This document shows positions 17,038-23,935 of a stretch of 36,472 nucleotides of DNA, in pieces. Source of the DNA: a virus; IMG/VR virus record IMGVR_UViG_3300017697_000003, positions 1 to 36,472 of that record; one strand, 5' to 3'. Numbering within the stretch: the stretch's first letter is position 1; each line of letters begins with the position of its first letter. A program made the translations under genes and the position numbers. The notes beneath the pieces are model-generated. The model made no database searches. It was not told the origin of the DNA and saw only the letters and a list, made by a program, of their open reading frames with translations.

Positions 17038-17099
17038 CTTCAGTTAGCAATAGAAACAAGACTATCGCGAACATCAGCATGTACATTACTGAGAATGCG

Positions 17100-17951
17100 T
17101 CAGTCGTCTCCCAGCGCCCAGGGACCCGTGATAGGTACTGGTGTGGCGTACTCATCCTGCCAGTTCCAGCCACCGTCTACAGTATACGTGTAAGACTTAG
17201 GCTTGGGACTAGACTTTAGTGTCTGAGTTGATGCGGTACCGAATTCGTACCACGCCTTGCCGAGGGAGTGCTGCAAGTTCATCTCGTAGTCAACACGTCG
17301 CAGTGTCAAGGTGTCCTTACATATACGGTACACCCTACCCTCGGGAAGAGTAGGCTGTAGACGAAACGTAACATCAGGCGCTACGGCTTTGATAACCTTG
17401 AAGGATTGCTGCAGGTTGGAAGACCATATCAGGAACCTGCACTGATTCTTGATAGACGAAACCCAAGCAACGTCAAGGTCACCACGAGACATACGACAGA
17501 TGTATGCTTCGTTGTCTTCCAACCACTGTACTGTACCGTAACCACGAAGGTCACCTACGGTTTCCCGTTGTGACACTCGGTCAGCTAGGACCTCGCTATC
17601 GACTATGTATTTATGGGGTGCGTTATAGATTACGCCGTTGTGCATGAGTGCGATGTCTCCGTATTCATAGGGATGTTGGTTAGCAATGGTGATTTGTCCG
17701 TGTGTAGCATGGCGTGTATGCCCTAGCATTATGGGAGCAAGGGGGGTGCGCCGGTTACCGCTGGCTGGAACCATGCACCCGATACCTCGGGCGATAGATT
17801 CATAGCCTTCGCCTGCGGTCATGTAACCCCAGGAGTCGGTACCACGTTCAGACATAGCGATCTCAAGCTCGGTTGTAACCACGCTTGCAAGCCAGTCTGC
17901 TTTATCATTAGTGATGAGGTCATTACGTACGATTCCAAATAGTCCACACAT
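17100..17951 (-). CDS. Class II glutamine amidotransferase (stand-alone glutaminase)
   Basis: 283 residues from the ATG at 17951, chosen because these enzymes expose Cys2 after Met removal (MCGLFGI); AAAGGA lies 9 bases upstream. The N-terminal nucleophile fold has RGTDSWGY (36-43), HTRHATHG (78-85, including the glutamine-binding Arg80), NQHPY (91-95), the oxyanion Asn-Gly in HNG (104-106) and D118 in VDSEV. All equivalents of the GlmS/PurF glutaminase site are present. No sugar-isomerase or PRTase domain follows, so it only releases ammonia from glutamine and needs a partner. The amidoligase gene ends inside its start region, so the two are coupled. The last ~100 residues are unlike known GATases and may dock the partner. 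Confidence 0.9.
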   Translation of the reverse strand: MCGLFGIVRNDLITNDKADWLASVVTTELEIAMSERGTDSWGYMTAGEGYESIARGIGCMVPASGNRRTPLAPIMLGHTRHATHGQITIANQHPYEYGDIALMHNGVIYNAPHKYIVDSEVLADRVSQRETVGDLRGYGTVQWLEDNEAYICRMSRGDLDVAWVSSIKNQCRFLIWSSNLQQSFKVIKAVAPDVTFRLQPTLPEGRVYRICKDTLTLRRVDYEMNLQHSLGKAWYEFGTASTQTLKSSPKPKSYTYTVDGGWNWQDEYATPVPITGPWALGDD

Positions 17952-17952
17952 A

Positions 17953-19392
17953 TTAGAAGGTCCTTTCAAGGGTTACGATAGCATTCTCTAGTTCGTCAGT
18001 GTCATTGGTGATGGCAGCCCGTACAAACTCACGGGATACCGAAACGCAAGCAAGCAGTTGCTCCTCGGTTATCAGGGGTACATCACAGTCGGTGTCGCTT
18101 GGGGTGTAACCGTCAGGGTTATCCGAATACGCAGGGAACAAACGGAACTCTACGGTCTTCGAGTAAGACTTCAAGTTATTCAGGTTGAGGTCAACGTATC
18201 TGTCAAGACCTGCTCGGCTGGAGCCGGTAGTCAAGATGTTACCGTAGTATTCTACCTCGTGGTCGTAATGGGTGGTGTTCCTACAGTACTCACTATTGTG
18301 TCTAACATCTGGCAGTGCGTCCCAGACTTGAGGTCCGTAGTCCTTCCACAATGTAAGCAGTCTGCTGACAGACACTCGGTCAAGACCGGTACCGTCAACG
18401 TGAACGTGCAGTCCACAACCGAGGCTAGCCTGAGCGCCATTGTTACGTAACAACCGATGCAGTCTTGTCAGTACGTTGGTTGCAACCTCTTGCCGCATCG
18501 GTGACGTACACAGTTCGACTGCCACGCCGCTGGAACCGTCAGGCTTGCGAGTGATTAGGTTATCAACGCAGAACTCAGCTAACTGCGCGACGTCCTTACG
18601 TGGTACGGTATGCAGTTCGAGTTCGACACCTACCGCCAGTCCTTCCTTGCCTTGCATACAGATGTTGTGACTCTGCATACTAAGAGCTGATTGACCTTCT
18701 CTAACGGGAGGTAGTGGCGCTCTCCAGTAACGAGAACCGTCCGATTCGACAGTCCACGCACACTGACACATGTGCGCTGACTTGGCACAGTTCTGACAAC
18801 GGGCGGGCATGTCGAGGTCACGTAACAAAGTACGAGCTGCCTCTCCACTATAGGTGAGTCGGAGGTCGTTCGGCCACCGGGTATCATATGTTCGAGCGGA
18901 GAAGTTTATGGATGACCCGTCGGTGAACTGACTAAGCCAGCCGCGTGCGTTACGCGATAGCTCTGTCCGAAGGGCATGCACCTTAGCCTTGTCAGCTCTA
19001 CGTAATCGGTTCCTGTAATCACCGTGTTCGAGAACGAGTCGCCAGTTCACCCATTGAGAACCCGGTACTAAGTGCGGGAACTTCTTCTCCAAGCATCTGA
19101 AGTAGGCACGCATTGAACGAGAATGGTAACCTGTAGGTACGTAGTCACTGGAAGAGTTGCCGGTACGAATACGCTCTTCACATTGTGTTGTGAACAGGTT
19201 ACGGAATCGTACTCGCTCATCAGCAATGAGTTCGCTCCATGTCATGGCCGAAAACCTCATCGCAAAGCTAGGAGTTATCGTTACTGGTTGACACCGGTTA
19301 GCCTTGTGAAGGGTACGGTACATCGTCATCAAGTCTACGAAATCGTAATTCCTCAGAGCTGAGGGTACTGTGTATTGGTGGTTACATGTCAT
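17953..19392 (-). CDS. Amidoligase (COOH-NH2 ligase, GS/GCS-like fold)
   Basis: 479 residues. Residues 1-110 form an N-terminal domain shared with the next protein upstream. A Cys cluster C199-x2-C202-x6-C209-x-C211 probably binds zinc. The catalytic domain (about 250-425) has VGVELELH (E257, E259), KPDGSSG then AVELCTSP (E293), GCGLHVHVDG (H329, H331), NSEYCR (366-371), and YVDLNLNNLK then TVEFRLFP (E415, R417), the ordered motifs of the amidoligase superfamily, which uses ATP to join an amine or ammonia to a carboxyl group. The neighbouring glutaminase would supply ammonia. The target is unknown; family context suggests peptide, cell-wall or protein modification. Ribosome-binding site AAAGGA precedes the ATG within a duplicated leader. 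Confidence 0.85.
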   Translation of the reverse strand: MTCNHQYTVPSALRNYDFVDLMTMYRTLHKANRCQPVTITPSFAMRFSAMTWSELIADERVRFRNLFTTQCEERIRTGNSSSDYVPTGYHSRSMRAYFRCLEKKFPHLVPGSQWVNWRLVLEHGDYRNRLRRADKAKVHALRTELSRNARGWLSQFTDGSSINFSARTYDTRWPNDLRLTYSGEAARTLLRDLDMPARCQNCAKSAHMCQCAWTVESDGSRYWRAPLPPVREGQSALSMQSHNICMQGKEGLAVGVELELHTVPRKDVAQLAEFCVDNLITRKPDGSSGVAVELCTSPMRQEVATNVLTRLHRLLRNNGAQASLGCGLHVHVDGTGLDRVSVSRLLTLWKDYGPQVWDALPDVRHNSEYCRNTTHYDHEVEYYGNILTTGSSRAGLDRYVDLNLNNLKSYSKTVEFRLFPAYSDNPDGYTPSDTDCDVPLITEEQLLACVSVSREFVRAAITNDTDELENAIVTLERTF

Positions 19393-19423
19393 CAGTTAGT
19401 CCTTTGGTTAGTGTTAGTATCAA
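19388..19423 (-). repeat. Duplicated leader/ribosome-binding site, downstream copy
   Basis: 36 bases spanning the start codon, AAAGGA ribosome-binding site and upstream leader of the amidoligase match 19907-19942, the same region of the upstream paralogue, at 34 of 36 positions. This points to tandem duplication of the gene start and gives both genes the same translation signal. Confidence 0.9.
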
Positions 19424-19911
19424 ACGTACATGTTAGAGTAGAGGAAGGAAAGCGGGTATGGCTTGGGAGGTGGCGCGGTTTGCTCGATGGTGGCTAGTGC
19501 CTCGAAGTAAGCCACGAGGTTTCGCGCATTGGGTGAGTGCCGCATCGCGAAGGCAGACAGGGTCGTGGCCGCTGGACATAGTGCCCAGAACGGTGCGGGG
19601 TTTAGCGGTTCCAGTAGGTACGGCATCAACGGCATGTCAAGACGTCGGGAATCGCGGGCGTACTGGAGTAGGCCACCGAACTCGCTGCGGCATTCCTTGA
19701 GGAGTTCAATCCACGTAAGTCTGCTGAACCACGTAACTGCGTACGACTCAGGAAACTTGTGTTCGATTTCCATGTACGTCATCGCCCATGTTGACCTGGC
19801 ATGTGCGTGTAAACGTCGCAGGGTTGTCATCAAGTCCACGTAGTCTAGTGAGCGCAGCATGTTGGCTCCGACCTGGGTATCAGTAGGGAAGTTGTAGTTT
19901 GAATTCGTCAT
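19420..19911 (-). CDS. Stand-alone paralogue of the amidoligase N-terminal domain
   Basis: 163 residues. LRSLDYVDLMTTLRRLHAHA (19-38) aligns with amidoligase LRNYDFVDLMTMYRTLHKAN (13-32); over the 21-residue block 12 are identical. Two more blocks agree: LTWIEL with MTWSEL, and ARNLVAYFEAL with SRSMRAYFRCL. It stops before the Cys cluster and catalytic domain and ends in a Pro-rich tail. It therefore looks like a duplicated copy of amidoligase residues 1-110, perhaps a subunit, substrate-presenting or inhibitory partner. Leader and ribosome-binding site are also duplicated. It is not an out-of-frame fragment: the frame is open with its own start and stop. Confidence 0.85.
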   Translation of the reverse strand: MTNSNYNFPTDTQVGANMLRSLDYVDLMTTLRRLHAHARSTWAMTYMEIEHKFPESYAVTWFSRLTWIELLKECRSEFGGLLQYARDSRRLDMPLMPYLLEPLNPAPFWALCPAATTLSAFAMRHSPNARNLVAYFEALATIEQTAPPPKPYPLSFLYSNMYV

Positions 19912-19942
19912 CAGTTAGTCCTTTCGTTAGTGTCAGTATCAA
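19907..19942 (-). repeat. Duplicated leader/ribosome-binding site, upstream copy
   Basis: Second copy of the 36-base leader (see 19388-19423). Here it also encodes the last residues of the 84-aa gene, ending LDTDTNERTN. Confidence 0.9.
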
Positions 19943-20165
19943 GGGTAGCAAGTAAGTCAAGGTCAAGCGATAGCAGTACGTCAGAAGTCTTTCGTACTGT
20001 ACCACAAAGTAGCGTAACAGTATGTGTATCGGGTCTGTGGTTGAAGGCTACCTCATCCAGGTAACGACCTCGGAAGAAGCCACCACACGAGAACGGCGAG
20101 TTAGCCATGCTCTCGCTACGCTTTAGGCTGTTACACCTAAGCAGATTGTTTAGCGCAATCTTCAT
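19911..20165 (-). CDS. Small module protein, unknown
   Basis: 84 residues, MKIALNNLLRCNSLKRSESM at the start, then SPFSCGGFFRGRYLDEVAFN and a Leu/Asp-rich C-terminus. Its ATG overlaps the previous stop (ATGA) and its own stop overlaps the next start, so it is firmly in the operon. I recognise no domain. Two cysteines (C10, C27) and C54 do not form an obvious metal site. Being fixed between the amidoligase genes and the 157-aa gene suggests a shared role. Confidence 0.7.
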   Translation of the reverse strand: MKIALNNLLRCNSLKRSESMANSPFSCGGFFRGRYLDEVAFNHRPDTHTVTLLCGTVRKTSDVLLSLDLDLLATLDTDTNERTN

Positions 20166-20635
20166 GCTGTCACCATAGCATTCTTGACACGCAGTGCGTC
20201 AGCTTTAGTCCTCATCGGATCCAAGCGGTAGTTCTGCCAGCAGTGACGATGCTCTAAGGTAAACGTATGCGGGTCGTGTTCGAAATGGTTCATCTCAGCG
20301 AACTCTACACGGTGAAGCACAACCTGTTGGGTCTTGCCTACCTGTACATTGATGTAAGACAAACACACTTCACCTGACACGTAATCTTTGGCAGGATACC
20401 AGTGTTCGAGAGTCATACAGAACTTGTTACGCAGATGCTTGGGACCTTCGCCAGGACGTACGTAGTATTGCAAGAACTTACTCATTGTATTCAAATGCTT
20501 GGGAAGGTTTATGCGAGGATTACTTTGTAGCTTTCTAAAGGCAGCACGTTTGGCAAAGGATTCCAGGCGCCGGATGAGGAAGCCGAGCTCGTCTGGAGAA
20601 ATTGAGGTAGCGGTGTCTGGGGTGATGATGATCAT
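20162..20635 (-). CDS. First gene of the amidoligase module, unknown
   Basis: 157 residues from an ATG with a well spaced AAAGGA ribosome-binding site. The N-terminal half is helical and basic (LGFLIRRLESFAKRAAFRKL), the middle is beta-like (EVCLSYINVQVGKTQQVVLH), and the C-terminus is His-rich (FEHDPHTFTLEHRHCWQNYR). No family recognised. As leader gene of a GATase/amidoligase operon it might be the substrate protein, a binding partner or a regulator. All of these are inference. It is the first gene after the structured 835-base non-coding block. Confidence 0.75.
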   Translation of the reverse strand: MIIITPDTATSISPDELGFLIRRLESFAKRAAFRKLQSNPRINLPKHLNTMSKFLQYYVRPGEGPKHLRNKFCMTLEHWYPAKDYVSGEVCLSYINVQVGKTQQVVLHRVEFAEMNHFEHDPHTFTLEHRHCWQNYRLDPMRTKADALRVKNAMVTA

Positions 20636-20658
20636 GTCGATTCCTTTAGTTGAGGGTG

Positions 20659-20759
20659 AAAGATTTCACTCGCCAGACTATGGAACAAATAGTTGTGTAA
20701 CGGTGACGGGTCTTGGGACAAACGCTGAACTATTTGTGACCAAGCATGGTGAAATCTTT
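20659..20759. repeat. Nested inverted repeats upstream of the amidoligase module
   Basis: Outer arms AAAGATTTCAC (20659-20669) and GTGAAATCTTT (20749-20759) are perfect complements, as are inner arms ACAAATAGTT (20685-20694) and AACTATTTGT (20728-20737). They fold into one long stem-loop about 25-125 bases before the first module gene, suited to an operator, transcript leader or processing site. Confidence 0.75.
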
Positions 20760-21038
20760 TGCAATCAACGTGAAGAAGGGAGCGACATGAGCAGCAGCAG
20801 CACAGACAACGCGAACAAACCTCGATTTTGTAGGACAGATTGGCGAGTCAGCCGGAGACTGGAAGCCCCCGCCAGAACTTTTTGCCTGTGCAAAAAAAAG
20901 ATAGATTCAAAAGTAACTTCACGCAGTGAACGAGCTTGCGAGCTTGGTTGCTTTTGTCCTTCTGAAAGCAAGCGGTTCGCGCTTTCAGGTTGCTTGCGAT
21001 TACAAACGCACGTCCTTTGCGCTCGTCAAAGGTAAGGG

Positions 21039-21177
21039 CTAAGCCACTCCAAGCCCGAAGGGTTCGACTCGCAAGACAAAGAACCCCTAAGAGGGCGGCA
21101 TAGGTCGAGTGATCTACCGACCCCTATGGTCGGAGTGAAGCCACGCCGAACGGCGGGCAACGAGCTCTTGGGCTTAG
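21039..21177. ncRNA. Multi-helix RNA-like domain
   Basis: CTAAGCC (21039-21045) and GGCTTAG (21171-21177) close a domain that contains GGGTTC/GAACCC (21060-21065 with 21081-21086), CCGACC/GGTCGG (21117-21122 with 21128-21133) and CGCC/GGCG (21144-21155). A 7-bp closing helix around three further helices is typical of a structured RNA. An alternative pairing (ATAGG with CCTAT) is also possible. It is not a tRNA. Confidence 0.5.
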
Positions 21178-21359
21178 ACAAATACAGTATCACGCAGTGA
21201 TACCATGAGCGACGAGCACCGGAGTTGAGGTGTGCCTGGAACGGTAGATTGCGAGAAGCCTAGTTCCACGTTAGTGCACAGCGTAGCGTAAGATACCACC
21301 TGAGCCGGAGGTGAAGGACATGTCTTGTTAGGCAACCGGGTCAGTCTTGAGATAGCGTT

Positions 21360-21393
21360 GGTTATCATGAGCAAACTTGTTTGCGAAGTAACC
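21360..21393. repeat. Two-part stem-loop
   Basis: GGTTA (21360-21364) pairs with TAACC (21389-21393), and inside it GCAAAC (21371-21376) pairs with GTTTGC (21379-21384) across a 2-base gap. The hairpin lies about 80 bases past the polymerase stop. Confidence 0.65.
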
Positions 21394-21457
21394 GGATTGC
21401 AGTTTGTAATATACACTCTGCCGCCGGGGGGGTGTCCGATATTATAAGGCCATAATC

Positions 21458-21472
21458 AGAAAACGATTTTCT
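21458..21472 (-). terminator. Short hairpin at the DNA polymerase stop
   Basis: AGAAAA / TTTTCT with a 3-base loop overlaps the polymerase stop codon. There is no long U-tract, so termination would be weak or partial; readthrough to the amidoligase module is likely. Confidence 0.35.
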
Positions 21473-23291
21473 ATTTACAGTCTCCCCATGAACGACCGAC
21501 CGAGGGCTCAGCTACGAGAGGAACGTGTAGCTTTGTGATGTTCTCCATCGTGTGCTGCAGTTCCCATGCTACGTAACGTGCGTGTTCCTCATCACACTCG
21601 ACTATGATCTCATCGTGTACCTGTGACACCATGTGAGTACCGCCGTGCTGCGCGTCTGCTCTGAACTTGAGCATAGACATCTTCACTAGGTCGGCTGCTC
21701 CACCCTGCACCGGGGTGTTGAATGCTATGCGCTCACCGAACCAGCGGTCAAGCCTGTCACTCCATGACTCATACCTATCATGACGATCACGAGCTGCCAC
21801 TAGCTGAGGGATAGGGCGGTACCTACCTGACAACGTGTAGACTCTACCTTTTTGGTACGCTTCTGATAGTATTATCTTCTTTAGGGCGAAGACTTCGGGG
21901 TAACTCTCTTGATACTTAGCTAAAAAATCCTCGGCGGTACTGATGTCCACGTCCAACTGCTCGGCTAACTTCTTACCCTTAGCCCCATACACTGTAGCAA
22001 AGTTGATAGTCTTTGCCTGCTGTCGTGTGCACCCTACTAAGTCAGCGGTCTGCTGGTGTATGTCCGCCCCCTCTTTGTACGCCTGGGCTAGCTTACCCAC
22101 TGTGCCTAGCTTGTCTGTTGCTAGGTGAGCCAGTACCCTAAGCTCAATCTGTGAGTAGTCAGCTACCACTAGTACCTTACCAGGTGGTGCGACGAACGCC
22201 TTGCGTATCTTCTGCCCGTAGTCTGACCGGGCGGGGATGTTCTGTAGGTTAGGGGTGGAGCATGACAGCCTGCCCGTAGCTGTGCCATGCTGCTTGAATG
22301 AGCAACGCAAGCGAGCATCATCGTGCTGCTTAGCCTGCTCTACTAAGGTACCCGTGAATGTACTGAGGTACTTGTTCAAGTCCTGGTACTGCAGTCGTAT
22401 GTCAGCGCCTATATAACCTAGGCTTTCGGGTGCACACCTAGCCTTGGCTTCCTCTACATGCTTACGTCCTGTACTATGCAGCCCGTTCTTACCCTTGGGT
22501 ACACCCTCCGTACTCCATAGCGTACCATAGAAGTGGCGGCTAACCTGCACTGCACTACTGATCAGTACGTCAGGGAACAGGAACTCCCACTCATTTACTA
22601 ATGCTTCCACCTTGACAGACAACTCTTCTCGCAGTGAGTCAAGAGCTGACGTGTCTATCATAACGCCGTAGTCCTCCATCTCCTTGAGGCACAGTAGCAT
22701 AGGCATCTCAACCTCACGCAGGTGCGCGCTAATCACAGGGTCCATGGAGTAGTAGTACTTGTTGACTAGGTCGTGCACAGCTACGCTGTCCTCCCTACCG
22801 TACGCTGCAGCGCGCTCGATAGGTACGTCAGCCCACCGTTCATAAGGACCAAGAGCTTCCTTGAAGGTAGTCATCTCTCGTCCAAGGTACTCAGACGACA
22901 GGGCCTTCAGCCCGTAGCTACCCTTAGCAGATAGACCTAGCAACCACATCATGATCATGCTGTCCATGAGGTGAGCAGGCGGGCTCAACCCCTCACGCTC
23001 CAACACCTTAGCGTCGTGCTTCCAGTTGTGAGCCCATACCCGCTGCTTGCTACGACTGATGGCCTCTAATAAGGGGCGATACTCCGGGGTGTTAGGGAAG
23101 TAGTGCGCCTCCCTGTCCTTGATAAAGCAAATGCTGAAGCCCACAAGGTTAGACTTGTACACGTTCAGCATCTTCTTGCCTACCAGTTGCTCACCATCTG
23201 ACTCAGTATCAAATGCGAACCCCTCGTACTGGCACGTAACCTTTTCTATTAGTTCCTTTACAAGCTCATGCGTTTCCTGCTGGTCCAACAA
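21471..23291 (-). CDS. Family A DNA polymerase with 3'-5' exonuclease
   Basis: 606 residues. It must start at a TTG (23291 or 23288), because no ATG precedes the exonuclease motif; an AGGGAG site sits about 9 bases upstream. Exonuclease motifs: FAFDTE (D28, E30), HNWKHDAKVL (D93) and YGREDSV (Y164, D168). Polymerase motifs: A VADYSQIELR (D378), B RQQAKTINFATVYG (R423, K427, F431, Y435) and C QVHDEIIVE (H559, D560, E561). The residue equivalent to E. coli F762 is Phe (F431), while the following Gly is Ala. No 5' nuclease domain is present. It replicates the phage genome with the exonuclease, annealing protein and helicase encoded nearby. Confidence 0.95.
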   Translation of the reverse strand: MLDQQETHELVKELIEKVTCQYEGFAFDTESDGEQLVGKKMLNVYKSNLVGFSICFIKDREAHYFPNTPEYRPLLEAISRSKQRVWAHNWKHDAKVLEREGLSPPAHLMDSMIMMWLLGLSAKGSYGLKALSSEYLGREMTTFKEALGPYERWADVPIERAAAYGREDSVAVHDLVNKYYYSMDPVISAHLREVEMPMLLCLKEMEDYGVMIDTSALDSLREELSVKVEALVNEWEFLFPDVLISSAVQVSRHFYGTLWSTEGVPKGKNGLHSTGRKHVEEAKARCAPESLGYIGADIRLQYQDLNKYLSTFTGTLVEQAKQHDDARLRCSFKQHGTATGRLSCSTPNLQNIPARSDYGQKIRKAFVAPPGKVLVVADYSQIELRVLAHLATDKLGTVGKLAQAYKEGADIHQQTADLVGCTRQQAKTINFATVYGAKGKKLAEQLDVDISTAEDFLAKYQESYPEVFALKKIILSEAYQKGRVYTLSGRYRPIPQLVAARDRHDRYESWSDRLDRWFGERIAFNTPVQGGAADLVKMSMLKFRADAQHGGTHMVSQVHDEIIVECDEEHARYVAWELQHTMENITKLHVPLVAEPSVGRSWGDCK

Positions 23292-23565
23292 AGTAATCTC
23301 CCTCTGGTTTCTCTATCGTTAGTACCTTGCCAGATGCAATCTCATAAGCAAACAAGAAGCACGCAAGTATAACCCTTGCCTCTTCAAATGAATCGCAAGC
23401 GAACAGGCTAGCACCACCGTCTTCTTCGGTGTTGCCTATGCCCCACGTCTCACCCCCGTCGTCAGTGTACTCCTTGAGTACGAACCATTCAAAGGGGTCG
23501 CCATGCTCGGTGAAGTAGTGGCGAATGGAATCCATCCACTCGTCAGATATTTTATTCGTCAGCAT
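23266..23565 (-). CDS. Small acidic replication-operon protein, unknown
   Basis: 99 residues, MLTNKISDEWMDSIRHYFTE at the start, then EYTDDGGETWGIGNTEEDGG and EARVILACFLFAYEIASGKV. Alternating acidic and aromatic residues and one hydrophobic helix; no family recognised. It overlaps the 77-aa frame at its start and the polymerase at its end, so it is translated as part of this operon. Confidence 0.75.
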   Translation of the reverse strand: MLTNKISDEWMDSIRHYFTEHGDPFEWFVLKEYTDDGGETWGIGNTEEDGGASLFACDSFEEARVILACFLFAYEIASGKVLTIEKPEGDYFVGPAGNA

Positions 23566-23773
23566 CGAGAGCCGCCATCGCCTTACGTACCTTGTCCATG
23601 CGTACTTGTAAGATGTATGCCCACCCGCATACGTCGAGTAGCTCTTCTTCGATCTCAGTCAACAACACGTTAGGCTCCATCGAGAAGGACTTACTGCCGT
23701 ACTCTCTCTGCCCTTCCCGCAACCGGTGTAATACTTTGTCTGCAAACTTGAGGAAGCTTCCGTCGATTTCCAT
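23552..23773 (-). CDS. Small helical protein, MazG-like motif
   Basis: 73 residues from the ATG at 23773, which has GGAG 6 bases upstream; a TTG 12 bases earlier is less likely. YGSKSFSMEPNVLLTEIEEE followed by LLDVCGWAYIL carries the E-x2-E-E-x2-D helix seen in all-alpha NTP pyrophosphohydrolases of the MazG type and in small phage relatives. The protein is too short for a complete MazG domain, but such enzymes work as dimers or tetramers. A nucleotide-pool role would suit its place beside the polymerase. Moderate to low confidence in function. Confidence 0.7.
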   Translation of the reverse strand: MEIDGSFLKFADKVLHRLREGQREYGSKSFSMEPNVLLTEIEEELLDVCGWAYILQVRMDKVRKAMAALDADE

Positions 23774-23785
23774 AGGTGTCTCCAA

Positions 23786-23935
23786 TAAGGGGATGGGTGT
23801 GCGGCCCCAAGGTGTCGTGTTGTTCTAACATGGGATACTATACTGTTGTTGTTTTTTAGCCGGTGTCCGCACCCACCGTCATAATAAGTAGGGCAGTTTA
23901 TCGTCCTACCCAGGACGGAACACTAAAGGAAAGGA
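23786..23935 (-). promoter_or_regulatory. Intergenic region with hairpins and possible internal promoter
   Basis: 150 bases. On the minus strand, arms CCGTC/GACGG enclose GTAGG/CCTAC, then CGGTG/CACCG follows, and further downstream lies CAACAGTATAGTATCC, resembling a -10 box. CAGTATAG also occurs downstream of the late promoter (near 16085). No clear -35. Possibly an internal promoter for polymerase and the amidoligase module, separate from the recombination genes. Confidence 0.35.

Larger units (their letters stand above)
16045..17099. other. Non-coding block between late operon and amidoligase module
   Basis: About 1.05 kb without a convincing gene on either strand. It contains an 11-bp inverted repeat around a promoter-like site (16103-16147), a GUAA-type tetraloop hairpin CATCCGTAAGGATG near 16385, a nested CTGTG/CACAG structure with a CAGGT/ACCTG hairpin near 16430-16465, a short U-tailed hairpin (16573-16594), two ~70-bp imperfect repeats (16662-16732 and 16885-16954), a large hairpin with T-rich tail (16779-16827) and a bidirectional terminator (16993-17037). 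Late promoter, terminators and perhaps a structured RNA or replication origin are all possible; only the hairpins and repeats are directly seen. Confidence 0.75.
20636..21470. ncRNA. Structured non-coding block downstream of DNA polymerase
   Basis: 835 bases without a convincing gene, between polymerase and the amidoligase module. At least nine perfect or near-perfect helices are visible: nested arms at 20659-20759; TTTTTGC/GCAAAAA (20879-20896); CTGAAAGC/GCTTTCAG capped by GCG/CGC (20962-20988); the closed domain 21039-21177; GTATCAC/GTGATAC (21187-21203); CACCT/AGGTG (21297-21313); GGTTA-GCAAAC/GTTTGC-TAACC (21360-21393). This density suggests a phage non-coding RNA or replication origin. 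Strand is unresolved; the minus-strand operon transcript must cross it. Confidence 0.55.

Noticed and set aside
20499-21035. Plus-strand open frame (and an internal ATG at 20787 with an AAGGGAG site) rich in Cys
   Set aside because: It runs antisense through the 157-aa gene and then through the hairpin block, where the Cys codons fall in stem sequences. The internal 82-residue version is possible but unsupported.
21050-21090. GGGTTCGACTC, tRNA T-arm-like sequence
   Set aside because: The bases on either side of the loop do not form a 5-bp T stem, and no anticodon or acceptor arms can be paired at the right distances. The segment instead pairs as GGGTTC/GAACCC.
21039-21177. Group I intron or tmRNA in the structured block
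   Set aside because: No P/Q/R/S or P7 core sequences, no flanking exon halves, and no tRNA-like end or tag frame could be found by eye.
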